Below, in pieces: positions 44,311-53,380 of a DNA stretch of 64,000 nucleotides (within the stretch, counting starts at the first letter, position 1; the number at the start of each line of letters is the position of its first letter). Under the pieces are notes generated by a model, which saw only the letters and a list, made by a program, of their open reading frames with translations, did no database searches and was not told the origin of the DNA. Made by a program: the position numbers and the translations under genes. This stretch comes from Chryseomicrobium palamuruense (GTDB lineage: Bacteria; Bacillota; Bacilli; Bacillales_A; Planococcaceae). The stretch covers positions 1-64,000 of the forward strand of contig NZ_JBHSEF010000009.1 in the NCBI RefSeq assembly GCF_042649045.1, given 5' to 3'.

Positions 44311-45213
44311 ATGCTTGAGTTGAAACAGATAGGCATGCAGTTTCAAGAGAAGCGCGTGCTCGATGACATTTCCATCACATTTGCACCGGGCCAAATCATT
44401 GGCCTAGTCGCACCGAATGGCACAGGGAAATCCACACTGATGAACGTCATCATGAACTACCTGTCGCCGAAACAGGGACAAGTGGTTGTAGGCGAGGGCT
44501 TGAAGTACACAAGTAAACCAAATGAAGTGAAGATTCACCAAGTGATGTCCATGATGCCGGACCAAAATGATTTGTATAATCACGTATCCGGAAAGAACCA
44601 TATGAAGATTTACCAAACGATGTGGAACAGTCGCCCGGAATTGATTGAAGACACGATTGAAAAGCTCGGGATGGCGTCTTACGTGAAGAAAAAAACCGGC
44701 ACCTATTCTCTTGGCATGCGCCAGCGACTGTGCTTTGCGATGCAGATTGTCTCCGATACCCAAATCATGCTGATGGACGAAGTGATGAACGGGCTGGATC
44801 CCACACACGTCGAGATGATCTCCCAGATTCTTGTGGAGAAGAAGCAGGAAGGGAAGACCATCATCATTGCTTCGCATTTACTGGAGAACCTGGAGCAATA
44901 TGCGGATAAGATCTACTTCTTTAAAGAAGGCAAGCTGCATCTAGTAGATGATTTAGCTCCCGGGTTTTCAGCAGATACGGTGACGACGATTCGTCTTCCG
45001 AAAGTGACTGCGGAAGAGACGGCACGAATTGGGGCTAAGTTTCCGAACCTTGAGATGCAGAAGTTGCCGAACGAGACGATCTTGATTGATATTCAGGATA
45101 AACCAGACGAAGAAATCACGACGCTCGTCACATTCCTCGTCGCGTCACACATTACCGATTTCCATTTCGGAAAAGTCTCGCTTCACGACTTATATTCGAT
45201 GGAATATCAATAA
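44311..45213 (+). CDS. ABC transporter ATP-binding protein
   Basis: 300 residues. Walker A is APNGTGKST (34-42), with Ala in place of the usual Gly/Pro lead. The signature is SLGMRQR and Walker B is IMLMDEVMNGLDP. Energises export through the two permeases in the same operon. It begins 12 bases after permease 2 behind AAGGAGGG, and a terminator follows. A LytTR regulator lies convergently downstream; regulation by it is possible but not shown. Confidence 0.9.
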   Translation: MLELKQIGMQFQEKRVLDDISITFAPGQIIGLVAPNGTGKSTLMNVIMNYLSPKQGQVVVGEGLKYTSKPNEVKIHQVMSMMPDQNDLYNHVSGKNHMKIYQTMWNSRPELIEDTIEKLGMASYVKKKTGTYSLGMRQRLCFAMQIVSDTQIMLMDEVMNGLDPTHVEMISQILVEKKQEGKTIIIASHLLENLEQYADKIYFFKEGKLHLVDDLAPGFSADTVTTIRLPKVTAEETARIGAKFPNLEMQKLPNETILIDIQDKPDEEITTLVTFLVASHITDFHFGKVSLHDLYSMEYQ

Positions 45214-45219
45214 AACATG

Positions 45220-45249
45220 CGAAAGCCCTCCGACTTGGAGGGCTTTTTG
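45220..45249 (+). terminator. Terminator of the ABC operon
   Basis: AAAGCCCTCC-GACTT-GGAGGGCTTT with a T-rich tail. Confidence 0.85.
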
Positions 45250-45276
45250 TGTGGGATTCGGATGGGGAGGGAGATG

Positions 45277-45440
45277 ATTGTGACATTAAATTGTGTGATT
45301 AGGACAATAAATGTCTTGATTGTGACATTAATTTGTTTGATTGCGACATTAAAATTTCTCATTAATACATTACTCGTATTATGGAAACTAAACTCCACCA
45401 AACAAACGTCCCAACCCCTTTCTAAAAACCCCTCTAAATG
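45277..45440 (-). repeat. Dispersed intergenic element, copy 4 (with 21-base array)
   Basis: On the minus strand: block A-like TTTAGAGGGGTTTTTAGAAA and GGGGTTGGGACG (about 45400-45440), leader TTTCCATAATACGAGT (45372-45387) and an array. In plus coordinates the GACATTA/GACAATA cores start at 45282, 45303, 45324 and 45345, with a decayed fifth at 45366: every step is exactly 21 bases. The array core on the minus strand is AATGTCACAATCA, close to TTGTCACGACAAATC of copy 2. Confidence 0.75.
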
Positions 45441-45790
45441 CCAAACACGCCCTTCACCTGTGCCATAAAGGACTGGCCCACCGGCAACTCACTGCCATCT
45501 TCAAGTACAACCACCAAATTCGACATCATATCCCGTGTGATTCTATCCACAGCAGACAAGTTCACAATATACGACCGGTGGATCCGCAAGAAGTCATCCG
45601 ATAGTTTTTGCTGCAACTCCTTCAGCGGAAGCGTGACTGAATAGGCTTCTCCGTCCGCGTATACCCACGTCTTTTTATGTAAACTTTCCATATGAGTGAT
45701 CGCCGTTAACCGAAGCGGCTTCCAGTCGTCTTCTTGCCGTACCGTTAAAAATCGTGGGGCTCTCTGTTGCATCATTTTCGTCTGTTGCAT
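45434..45790 (-). CDS. LytTR DNA-binding regulator (single domain)
   Basis: 118 residues with a LytTR domain over most of the length (LTAITHMESLHKKTWVYADGEAYSV, LPLKELQQKLSDDFLRIHRSYIVNL). No receiver domain or membrane segments are present. The start at 45790 follows GGAGGAGGAACACG; an upstream open frame to 45877 is unsupported. It is divergent from aceA, in whose promoter a 9-base direct repeat occurs, so aceA, itself or the ABC operon downstream are candidate targets. Confidence 0.85.
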   Translation of the reverse strand: MQQTKMMQQRAPRFLTVRQEDDWKPLRLTAITHMESLHKKTWVYADGEAYSVTLPLKELQQKLSDDFLRIHRSYIVNLSAVDRITRDMMSNLVVVLEDGSELPVGQSFMAQVKGVFGI

Positions 45791-45858
45791 CGTGTTCCTC
45801 CTCCAATTTCTGTGTTTGTCATCGAAAAAAGCATGTTCGTCTGAAAAAATTGATGGTT

Positions 45859-45899
45859 TGTCAAAATGCCGTGTCAAAATTCAATCTCTGTTATATATT
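45859..45899 (+). promoter_or_regulatory. aceA promoter with direct repeat
   Basis: GTGTCA (45871-45876), 17-base spacer, TATATT (45894-45899). TGTCAAAAT is repeated at 45859 and 45872, covering the -35, as a potential regulator site. Confidence 0.6.
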
Positions 45900-45957
45900 A
45901 GATTACAAGATAAATAACTGTTATGCAACAGTAAATCACAGAAGGGTGCGATGACAC

Positions 45958-47241
45958 ATGATGACACGTCAAGAACAGATTGAACAATTACGTAGAGAAT
46001 GGAAAGAAAATGAACGTTGGCAAGGAATTGAACGACCATATACACCGGAAGAGGTCGTCAAGTTACGCGGATCGGTTGTAGTAGAACAGACGCTGGCTCG
46101 ACGTGGGTCAGAACGTCTATGGAATTCTCTTCACACAGAAGATTTTATTAATGCGCTGGGTGCACTCACTGGAAACCAAGCCGTTCAGCAAGTTAAAGCA
46201 GGGTTACAGGCGATCTACTTAAGTGGCTGGCAAGTGGCAGCAGACGCCAATCTTTCCGGGCAGATGTATCCGGATCAGAGCTTGTACCCGGCGAACTCGG
46301 TTCCAGCAGTGGTGAAGCGGATCAACCAAGCATTACAGCGCGCAGATCAAATTGATCACGCAGAAGGTCGCAACGATGGATTTGACTGGTTTGCACCGAT
46401 CGTGGCAGACGCAGAAGCTGGATTCGGTGGACCATTGAACGTCTTTGAACTCATCAAAGGCATGATTGAAGCCGGAGCAGCAGGTATCCACTTAGAAGAT
46501 CAACTTGCTTCTGAGAAGAAATGCGGACATTTAGGAGGAAAAGTTCTTCTTCCAACTCAAAACGCCATTCGCAATCTAGTTGCGGCTCGCCTCGCAGCAG
46601 ATGTTCTCGACGTCCCGACATTAATCGTTGCTCGTACCGACGCCGACGCGGCAGATATGGTAACGAGTGATATCGATGAGCGCGACCATGCATTTATTAC
46701 AGGAGAACGGACTCCGGAAGGATTCTTTAAAACAAATCCTGGCATCGAACAAGCGATTGCTCGCGGTCTAGCGTACGCACCGTATGCGGACCTTGTGTGG
46801 TGTGAGACATCCCATCCGAGCTTAGAAGAAGCGAAACAGTTTGCGGATGCGATCCATGCACAGTTCCCTGGCAAGATGCTTGCTTACAATTGTTCGCCTT
46901 CCTTCAACTGGGAGGCAAACCTCGATCAAGAGACGATTGCAAAATACCAAGTTGAGCTTGGCAAGATGGGGTACAAATTCCAGTTCGTCACACTGGCTGG
47001 CTTCCACAGCCTGAACCACGGCATGTTCGAACTTGCGCATGCTTATAAAACAGAAGGCATGGCTGCTTACTCGCGTTTGCAACAAGCCGAATTCGATTCC
47101 GAAGCTAAAGGCTACACGGCAACGAAGCACCAACGTGAAGTCGGCACAGGCTATTTTGACGACGTTTCTCAAATCGTCTCAGGTGGCATGTCATCAACGA
47201 CAGCGATGAAGGGATCAACGGAAGTCGCGCAGTTCGCGTGA
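45958..47241 (+). CDS. aceA: Isocitrate lyase
   Basis: 427 residues. The catalytic signature KKCGH is at 187-191 with C189 as the active cysteine. Splits isocitrate to glyoxylate and succinate in the glyoxylate shunt, allowing growth on acetate or fatty acids. It is followed after 22 bases by malate synthase, so the pair is one operon. ATG 45958 or 45961 can serve as start, behind AGAAGGGTG. Confidence 0.96.
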   Translation: MMTRQEQIEQLRREWKENERWQGIERPYTPEEVVKLRGSVVVEQTLARRGSERLWNSLHTEDFINALGALTGNQAVQQVKAGLQAIYLSGWQVAADANLSGQMYPDQSLYPANSVPAVVKRINQALQRADQIDHAEGRNDGFDWFAPIVADAEAGFGGPLNVFELIKGMIEAGAAGIHLEDQLASEKKCGHLGGKVLLPTQNAIRNLVAARLAADVLDVPTLIVARTDADAADMVTSDIDERDHAFITGERTPEGFFKTNPGIEQAIARGLAYAPYADLVWCETSHPSLEEAKQFADAIHAQFPGKMLAYNCSPSFNWEANLDQETIAKYQVELGKMGYKFQFVTLAGFHSLNHGMFELAHAYKTEGMAAYSRLQQAEFDSEAKGYTATKHQREVGTGYFDDVSQIVSGGMSSTTAMKGSTEVAQFA

Positions 47242-47263
47242 TATCCGGGAAGGAGTGGAACAG

Positions 47264-48889
47264 ATGACCCAATTGACAACGTCTATTGAAATCAAAGGAC
47301 CGCAGGACGAGGCCACGAAACGCGTGCTGACTCCTGAAGCTCTGCAGTTCCTGGAAGGACTCCACCGGACATTCGATGCGCGTAGAAAAGAACTGCTTGA
47401 GGCACGAGAAGAGCGTCAACGTGAACTCGATGCAGGTGGCAAGCTCGACTTTCTAGAAGAAACGAAATCGATTCGGGAGGGCGACTGGACGGTCGCTGAG
47501 CTTCCGAAGGATTTGCAAGATCGTCGTGTGGAAATTACGGGACCTGTCGACCGGAAAATGGTCATCAATGCCTTGAATTCTGGTGCGAAGCTCTTTATGG
47601 CATGTTTCGAAGACGCGACGGCACCGACGTGGCATAACATGATCCACGGGCAGATCAATATGTACGACGCGATTCGCAAGTCCATTTCCTATACGCAGAC
47701 GAATACAGGTAAGACGTATTCACTGAACGACGAGGTGGCGGTGCTGCAAATTCGCCCTCGCGGTTGGCATCTACTAGAGAAGCATGTAGAAGTCGACGGA
47801 GAACCTATAGCAGGCGGCTTGTTCGACTTCGGACTGTACTTTTTCCATAATGCCAAGGAGTTGTTATCCCGCAGGAGTGGCCCGTATTTCTACTTACCAA
47901 AACTTGAGCATTATTTAGAAGCGCGCCTATGGAATGATGTGTTCCGATATGCACAAGATACACTTGGCATTCCACAAGGGTCAATTCGAGCAACCGTTTT
48001 GATTGAAACCATTCCGGCCGCGTTCCAAATGGATGAGATTCTTTACGAACTGCGGGAGCACTCCGCGGGTCTCAACTGCGGTCGCTGGGATTATATTTTC
48101 AGTTACATCAAACGCCTGCGGAACCAAGAGGATGTCATTTTGCCGGACCGCAGCCAAGTGACGATGATCTCGCCTTTCATGCGAGCGTACACCTTACTGG
48201 CTATTCAGACCTGTCACAAGCGAAATGCACCGGCTATGGGAGGCATGGCAGCCCAAATTCCGATCAAAGGGGACGAAGAGGCAAATGCAGCAGCCTTTGA
48301 CAAAGTTCGGGAAGACAAGCGCCGTGAAGTGACAGATGGACACGACGGCACTTGGGTCGCGCACCCTGCCCTTGTTACAGTGGCACTTGACGAGTTCAAT
48401 GAGTATATGCCGGAAGCGAACCAGATCGGGCGAAAACGGGAAGATGTAAAGGTCACAGCGGATGACTTGTTGGAAGTACCAATAGGAACAATTACTGAAA
48501 ATGGTTTACGTGTGAACTGTTCAGTAGGTGTTCAGTACATTGCCTCCTGGTTACGTGGAAACGGTGCAGCGCCAATCAATCATTTAATGGAAGATGCGGC
48601 GACTGCCGAAATATCTCGCACACAAGTGTGGCAATGGATTCGTCATCCGGAAGGAAAGCTTGAGGACGGGCACAAGATCACCGGTGAGTTCGTCAATCAA
48701 GTACTCGAGGAAGAATTGACGACATTAAAAGAGCAATTTGGTGAGCAGGTGTATACAGATGGCCGTTTTGAAGAGGCAGCTAGACTCTTTAGGCAATTAG
48801 TTTTAAACGATGAATTTATCGAGTTTTTAACACTACCTGGCTACGACCAGCTGGAGGAGGTGACTGACCATGAATCAACCAAATCGTGA
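47264..48889 (+). CDS. aceB: Malate synthase A
   Basis: 541 residues of the A-type synthase that condenses glyoxylate with acetyl-CoA. Visible family blocks are LQIRPRGWHL, VLIETIPAAFQMDEILYEL, GRWDYIFSYIKRLR and the C-terminal HLMEDAATAEISR, which holds the catalytic aspartate. The start at 47264 is chosen because AAGGAG lies 9 bases before it; GTG at 47255 is too near. The 3' end overlaps the YhfH-like mini gene by 20 bases. Confidence 0.96.
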   Translation: MTQLTTSIEIKGPQDEATKRVLTPEALQFLEGLHRTFDARRKELLEAREERQRELDAGGKLDFLEETKSIREGDWTVAELPKDLQDRRVEITGPVDRKMVINALNSGAKLFMACFEDATAPTWHNMIHGQINMYDAIRKSISYTQTNTGKTYSLNDEVAVLQIRPRGWHLLEKHVEVDGEPIAGGLFDFGLYFFHNAKELLSRRSGPYFYLPKLEHYLEARLWNDVFRYAQDTLGIPQGSIRATVLIETIPAAFQMDEILYELREHSAGLNCGRWDYIFSYIKRLRNQEDVILPDRSQVTMISPFMRAYTLLAIQTCHKRNAPAMGGMAAQIPIKGDEEANAAAFDKVREDKRREVTDGHDGTWVAHPALVTVALDEFNEYMPEANQIGRKREDVKVTADDLLEVPIGTITENGLRVNCSVGVQYIASWLRGNGAAPINHLMEDAATAEISRTQVWQWIRHPEGKLEDGHKITGEFVNQVLEEELTTLKEQFGEQVYTDGRFEEAARLFRQLVLNDEFIEFLTLPGYDQLEEVTDHESTKS

Positions 48890-48992
48890 AGCAAACCCAA
48901 AAGTATGTCGCGAGTGTGGCACCATCATTCGTGAGCAAGTCGAGTCTCAACTATTTGAATGTGAGCGCTGCCTAAACAAGCAGCCGGAATAA
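48870..48992 (+). CDS. YhfH-like mini zinc-finger protein
   Basis: 40 residues with CRECG (13-17) and CERC (31-34) pairs and the intervening IIREQVESQLFE, which is the YhfH pattern (C-x2-CG-x-x-I-x-EQ-x-E, then C-x2-C). AGGAGGTG lies 7 bases upstream of the ATG, inside the end of aceB, so it is translated from the aceAB message. The role of this family is unknown. Its presence at the tail of the glyoxylate operon is worth noting. Confidence 0.8.
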   Translation: MNQPNREANPKVCRECGTIIREQVESQLFECERCLNKQPE

Positions 48993-48998
48993 CTTAAA

Positions 48999-49034
48999 GT
49001 GCCCTATCTGCAAGCAGGCAGATGGGGTTTTCTA
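48999..49034 (+). terminator. Terminator of aceAB operon
   Basis: GCCCTATCTGC and GCAGATGGGG arms, then TTTTCT. Confidence 0.75.
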
Positions 49035-49090
49035 CGTTTAACGTCTAATCTTCATCTCTCACGTCCATACTACGCGTAAGAGGTGATTTT

Positions 49091-49792
49091 ATGTGGACCG
49101 AGGACATTAACGCGCTTGAAATGATCCTGCGCACGATCGTAACATTTACCGTGCTGCTATTATTGACACGCTTTCTTGGAAAAGAGCAGCTGAGTCAACT
49201 TACAATGTTCAACTATATTACGGGAATTACTATCGGTTCCATTGCAGCCGATATAGCAGGGCAGGAAGAAACGCCATTTATTGACGGCATGATTTCATTG
49301 ATTATGTGGACACTCCTGACGCTTCTCGTCAGCTGGATTTCATTAAAATCCATGCGTGCGAAAACGTTGATTGATGATGAGCCATCTGTGGTCATCCGGA
49401 AAGGAAAAATCCTGCAACGGGAACTTAAATCAAGTCGGCTACCGGTGGAAGATTTGAAGATGTTGCTTCGCTTACAAGGGATTTTCTCCATTACTGAAGT
49501 GGAGCATGCCATTTTAGAGACGAATGGGGAGCTGAGTGTCTATAAAAAAGCAGCCAATCAACCAGCAACAAAAAAAGATATGCAAGTATCCGCAAAGCCA
49601 CCTCACTATATCCCGACACAAATCATAACCGATGGTGTCATTATCGAACGCAACTTGAAAGAACTGGGGCTCACAAGTGAATGGTTGCAAACCGAACTAA
49701 AGAAAGCCGGCTACCGCGACGCTTCCCAAATTTTTTACGCCGAACTACAGGAAAACGGAAAATTATATATTGATAGTGGAAATGACGACTGA
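49091..49792 (+). CDS. DUF421 (YetF/YdfR-like) membrane protein
   Basis: 233 residues with three N-terminal helices (about 10-28, 38-55, 62-82) and a cytoplasmic domain that carries the family blocks LLTRFLGKEQLSQLTMFNYITGI and GKILQRELKSSRLPVEDLKMLLRLQGI. In B. subtilis relatives influence spore germination or envelope properties, but a biochemical role is not known. Monocistronic, with a terminator close behind. Confidence 0.9.
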   Translation: MWTEDINALEMILRTIVTFTVLLLLTRFLGKEQLSQLTMFNYITGITIGSIAADIAGQEETPFIDGMISLIMWTLLTLLVSWISLKSMRAKTLIDDEPSVVIRKGKILQRELKSSRLPVEDLKMLLRLQGIFSITEVEHAILETNGELSVYKKAANQPATKKDMQVSAKPPHYIPTQIITDGVIIERNLKELGLTSEWLQTELKKAGYRDASQIFYAELQENGKLYIDSGNDD

Positions 49793-49795
49793 TCT

Positions 49796-49822
49796 CTTCG
49801 CACTGTGCGAAGGGATTTTTTC
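49796..49822 (+). terminator. Terminator of DUF421 gene
   Basis: CTTCGCA-CTG-TGCGAAG hairpin, then GGGATTTTTTC. Confidence 0.8.
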
Positions 49823-49909
49823 GTTCTTAAGAATTTCTTCAGAAATCCCCCCCTTACTTGTTAAGAATTGGAGGGTACAATAGAAACAGATGGAAGGAGG
49901 CGGTCGAAG

Positions 49910-50602
49910 ATGACAACACTCACAGTACTCGTCACAGATGATGACCAAGAAATTCGAGATGGTATTGAGATCTATTTAAAAAATGAAGGGTACCGGGTGC
50001 TGAAGGCCGCTAACGGAATTGAAGCACTTGCTCTTTTAGGGAAAGAAGAAATTCATTTAATCATTATGGATATCATGATGCCACAAATGGACGGCATCCA
50101 AGCAACCTTTAAAGCACGCGAAACGAAAAATATTCCTATCATCATGCTTTCCGCAAAATCCGAAGACACCGATAAAATTCACGGACTCTCCGTGGGAGCA
50201 GATGATTATGTAACAAAGCCGTTTCATCCGATGGAACTCGTAGCTCGTGTGAAATCCCAATTACGTCGGTACACCAAACTCGGCACATACGAAGGCATAC
50301 AATCGGTTCTTGAAAAAGATGGTTTAGTGTTGAACCAAGAATCGAAAGAAGTGACACTTGACGGAGAACCGTTAAAACTCACACCTACCGAATTTAAAAT
50401 TACAGAACTGTTCATGCGCAACCAAGGGCGTGTGTTCTCTATTCCGGAGATTTATGAACGTGTGTGGCAAGAGCCTGCCTACAATGCCGAAAATATTGTC
50501 GCCGTGCACATCCGGAAGATTCGAGAAAAGATGGAAGCAGACCCGAAAAATCCGCGGTACATAAAGGTGGTGTGGGGCGTTGGCTACAAAATGGACAAGT
50601 AA
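49910..50602 (+). CDS. OmpR-family response regulator
   Basis: 230 residues. Receiver domain with D10, D11 and phospho-acceptor D54 (IIMDIMMP), K103-type lysine in TKPFHPMEL. The winged helix contains LKLTPTEFKITELFMRNQGRVFS and HIRKIREKMEADPKNPRYIKVVWGVGYK. It heads a cassette with a 55-residue membrane peptide, a sensor kinase and a lipoprotein. The start at 49910 follows AAGGAGGCGG; an upstream frame to 49868 lacks support. Confidence 0.93.
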   Translation: MTTLTVLVTDDDQEIRDGIEIYLKNEGYRVLKAANGIEALALLGKEEIHLIIMDIMMPQMDGIQATFKARETKNIPIIMLSAKSEDTDKIHGLSVGADDYVTKPFHPMELVARVKSQLRRYTKLGTYEGIQSVLEKDGLVLNQESKEVTLDGEPLKLTPTEFKITELFMRNQGRVFSIPEIYERVWQEPAYNAENIVAVHIRKIREKMEADPKNPRYIKVVWGVGYKMDK

Positions 50603-50747
50603 ATGGGAAGCGACGGTCTCTGTCATTGTCATGGTAATCGGCATTGCGACGATTGGTTACTGCACCTATTGCTTTACACAAGCGGTAGAAACATCGGAAT
50701 GGCTCGCGCAGTTCAAGCGCTTTGTCGATAGAGGAGGATTAGGATGA
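50580..50747 (+). CDS. Small single-helix membrane peptide between regulator and kinase
   Basis: 55 residues, TTG start overlapping the end of the response regulator by 23 bases, with GGTGGTG upstream. It ends TGA, overlapping the kinase ATG by 4 bases (ATGA). That double overlap is a strong sign of coupled translation. Residues about 11-32 (ATVSVIVMVIGIATIGYC) form one membrane helix preceded by KWTSKW (positive side in). It may assist or regulate the kinase. It is too short for ordinary ORF limits, and no family is recognised. Confidence 0.65.
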   Translation: MATKWTSKWEATVSVIVMVIGIATIGYCTYCFTQAVETSEWLAQFKRFVDRGGLG

Positions 50748-52867
50748 ACACGAATAAACAATGGGGAAAGTGGATTATACTCGGTGTGTTGACGCTTCTT
50801 ATATTACTTACCATACATGCATGGGCAGGCTTCTCGAGAGAACTGATCGGTCAAGAATTTAGAGAAACGGACCAATTTGATCATACGGTCTATTATGAAA
50901 TCATTGAAGCCCTTCCATCCATGCTAGTTGAACCGATAACAAAAGAAGAATTGATGGAAGGATACCAAGTCACAGAAAGCCAGATTGAAGAGTATCGTCA
51001 TCGATATGGTGATTTACAATCACAACTGGATTCGATTCGTAGCAAATACCAACCAGTTGCAGGGGAAGAGTTGAGTGAAGAACTACAAGCAGAGCGTGAC
51101 CGGAAGCTCGCTGACATACGTCGCAACTTTGAAGATGATGAATATGTCGAAGAAAAGCTCCGAACAGAATGGGAGAGAAAAGTAGATAGCTACATTGTCA
51201 ATCTACAGCGGAATCAGAATCGCTTTAGTGTACAATATCCGGGAATCGGATACTCTCTTACCAATAGTGCGACCGGAGAGACCTTCGATAAAAACGAAGG
51301 GGCATCAAACACATACGCAGTCACCTATGGCGAAGATGGTCGTTGGTTACAAGCTACTCGTCTAGATGAATACAATGACTTAAACTATGAGATCGCAGAC
51401 CAAGTAGGTTCGTTCAATGTCAGTTACAGTGGTACTGTCTATATCCCCAACTCGTATATCGGTCCTGCAATTCACGAATACAAAACGCGTCAGTTGGTTT
51501 TCTGGATCATCACCGTAGTTGGAATCGCAGCAGCTGTTTTAGGATTCTTCCTATGGAGACGTTGGAAAACCGCATTATTAGAGAGTGACTTATTCGTGCC
51601 GATCAACAGACAGGCACACGAAATCCGGCTGGTCGTTGCGGGAGCTTTGCTATTCGTCTCATATTTCTTAACATCCGAAATTGCCCGCGGCATTTTCTAT
51701 TACTATGGGTTTGATGACTTTACCTTCTTTTCAGCCATTCTGACGATTGGTTTGCTAACAGCGTTTCTTCTCTATTTAGTGAGTATCGTAACTACGATTC
51801 ATACGTATTCATACAAAACATCTCTTCTGAAAAGAGGTCTAGAAGGGTTGAGAGGTTTATTTCTAAACCGTAGTCTAGCATGGCAAGCTATCATTATACT
51901 TGTCATCGTCTTCTTCTGGGGATTCGGAACGTTGTTAACGGGAATGCTCGGGGGACTGATTCTCGTTTGGATTCCATGTACATTGTTCATCGGAATTCCA
52001 GCCCTTTACTTCCTATTTAGTCGTATTGCGTACTTGAACCGAACGATGGCACGTACCTCGCTACTGACAGAGGGTGTGACAAGTGAACCATTCGAAATTC
52101 GTGGTCGTTCTCGTTTAGCGGATCACGCAAAAGAACTGAACGTCATTCGAGATCAGCTCGTGATGTCCCAATCTTCACAAGTGAAAAGCGAACGTCTGAA
52201 ATCCGAACTGATCACCAATGTCAGTCACGATTTACGCACGCCGCTCACGTCCATCATTACGTACACGGACCTATTGAAAAATCCAGATTTGACGGAAGAG
52301 CAACGTGCGCAGTACGTCGATGTGTTAGAGCGCAAGTCCGCTCGCTTGAAAACATTGATTGAAGACTTGTTTGATGTATCCAAGATGGCATCTGGCAACA
52401 TCGAGCTTCAAAAAGCTAAAGTAGATATTGCTTCCTTACTTCAACAAGCTATTGCCGAACAACAAGAAGCTCTTGAAAAACAAAACTTAGATGTTCGTGT
52501 CGCCATTGGGTCTCAACCGATTCACGCGCTCGTGGACGGACAAAAGATTTGGCGGGTCATGGACAATTTGCTCATCAATATCAGTAAGTACGCGATGCCA
52601 GGAACACGCGTCTATGTATCCCTTCAAGATGCGGGGACCGAGGCTGTATTGACCTTTAAAAATGTCTCACAGTATGAATTAGGAGACGACACAGCAGAAC
52701 TCACAGAACGTTTCAAACGTGGCGATCAGTCACGTCACACGGACGGTTCCGGACTTGGTCTAGCCATTGCCCAGTCCATTGTAGGACTTCACGGAGGTCA
52801 GTTTGACGTCAGTTTAGATGGTGACTTGTTCAAAGTCACACTACGATTACCGAAAGGAGCGCTTTAA
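50744..52867 (+). CDS. Sensor histidine kinase with large external domain
   Basis: 707 residues. The first helix (about 10-27) is followed by a roughly 220-residue external domain with a charged coiled-coil region (about 75-150). Five or six further helices occupy about 255-430. The kinase core has NVSHDLRTPLTS with H495, the N box VMDNLLINISKYA and GSGLGLAIAQSIV. The mixture of one sensor domain and a multi-helix block is unusual. The signal is unknown. It is part of a coupled four-gene cassette. Confidence 0.92.
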   Translation: MNTNKQWGKWIILGVLTLLILLTIHAWAGFSRELIGQEFRETDQFDHTVYYEIIEALPSMLVEPITKEELMEGYQVTESQIEEYRHRYGDLQSQLDSIRSKYQPVAGEELSEELQAERDRKLADIRRNFEDDEYVEEKLRTEWERKVDSYIVNLQRNQNRFSVQYPGIGYSLTNSATGETFDKNEGASNTYAVTYGEDGRWLQATRLDEYNDLNYEIADQVGSFNVSYSGTVYIPNSYIGPAIHEYKTRQLVFWIITVVGIAAAVLGFFLWRRWKTALLESDLFVPINRQAHEIRLVVAGALLFVSYFLTSEIARGIFYYYGFDDFTFFSAILTIGLLTAFLLYLVSIVTTIHTYSYKTSLLKRGLEGLRGLFLNRSLAWQAIIILVIVFFWGFGTLLTGMLGGLILVWIPCTLFIGIPALYFLFSRIAYLNRTMARTSLLTEGVTSEPFEIRGRSRLADHAKELNVIRDQLVMSQSSQVKSERLKSELITNVSHDLRTPLTSIITYTDLLKNPDLTEEQRAQYVDVLERKSARLKTLIEDLFDVSKMASGNIELQKAKVDIASLLQQAIAEQQEALEKQNLDVRVAIGSQPIHALVDGQKIWRVMDNLLINISKYAMPGTRVYVSLQDAGTEAVLTFKNVSQYELGDDTAELTERFKRGDQSRHTDGSGLGLAIAQSIVGLHGGQFDVSLDGDLFKVTLRLPKGAL

Positions 52868-53347
52868 ATGAAGCGACTCGGACTGCTTATCATGACGTTG
52901 TTACTTGCGGGATGCACCCCATGGATTGAGCAAGAGAAAGAAGTGCCGCCGAGTTTGTTTGACTACGAAGGATCCTATGTAGGCTCTCCAATGTCGACGA
53001 AAAACATTCTGGCGTTGCTTCCGGATTACGGGCTGAAGTGGAAAAACATGCGGCTCGAGACCGATAAAGAACCGTACGGGATCCACCTCTATTACGAGAA
53101 AGCGGAACCAGCCATAGCAAGAGAAGCAGCGCGCACGTACAGTCTGTATCTTTTAAGACTCATTACCAATGCGGACATTGTAACGCTCCACTCGGACACC
53201 ACTCAGTACCGCTACACACGGGAACAGTGGGAGAACTGGTTAGGACTTCCGCTGGAGAAGTATACTACTGAAGAACAGCTCGAACAAGCTATGCAAATGA
53301 AGCTAGAAGAAGATCCAGACAGAGAAGGTCTCGCAGAATCCTCGTAA
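52868..53347 (+). CDS. DUF4825-type lipoprotein
   Basis: 159 residues with lipobox LLLAGC (Cys16). The rest matches the DUF4825 pattern: DYEGSYVGSPMSTKNILALLP, MRLETDKEPYGIHLYYE and YRYTREQWENWLGLPL. Such lipoproteins often sit in regulatory operons of Firmicutes. It starts right after the kinase stop (no gap), so it likely works with this signalling system on the outer membrane face. Confidence 0.85.
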   Translation: MKRLGLLIMTLLLAGCTPWIEQEKEVPPSLFDYEGSYVGSPMSTKNILALLPDYGLKWKNMRLETDKEPYGIHLYYEKAEPAIAREAARTYSLYLLRLITNADIVTLHSDTTQYRYTREQWENWLGLPLEKYTTEEQLEQAMQMKLEEDPDREGLAESS

Positions 53348-53380
53348 TGTGGTACGATGGGAGAAAAGGAGGCGGTTCGG

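Noticed and set aside
45217..45468. 83-codon hydrophobic forward ORF over the array of copy 4
   Set aside because: Its hydrophobic heptads arise from the 21-base repeat; there is no ribosome-binding site, and it crosses a terminator and the end of the LytTR gene.
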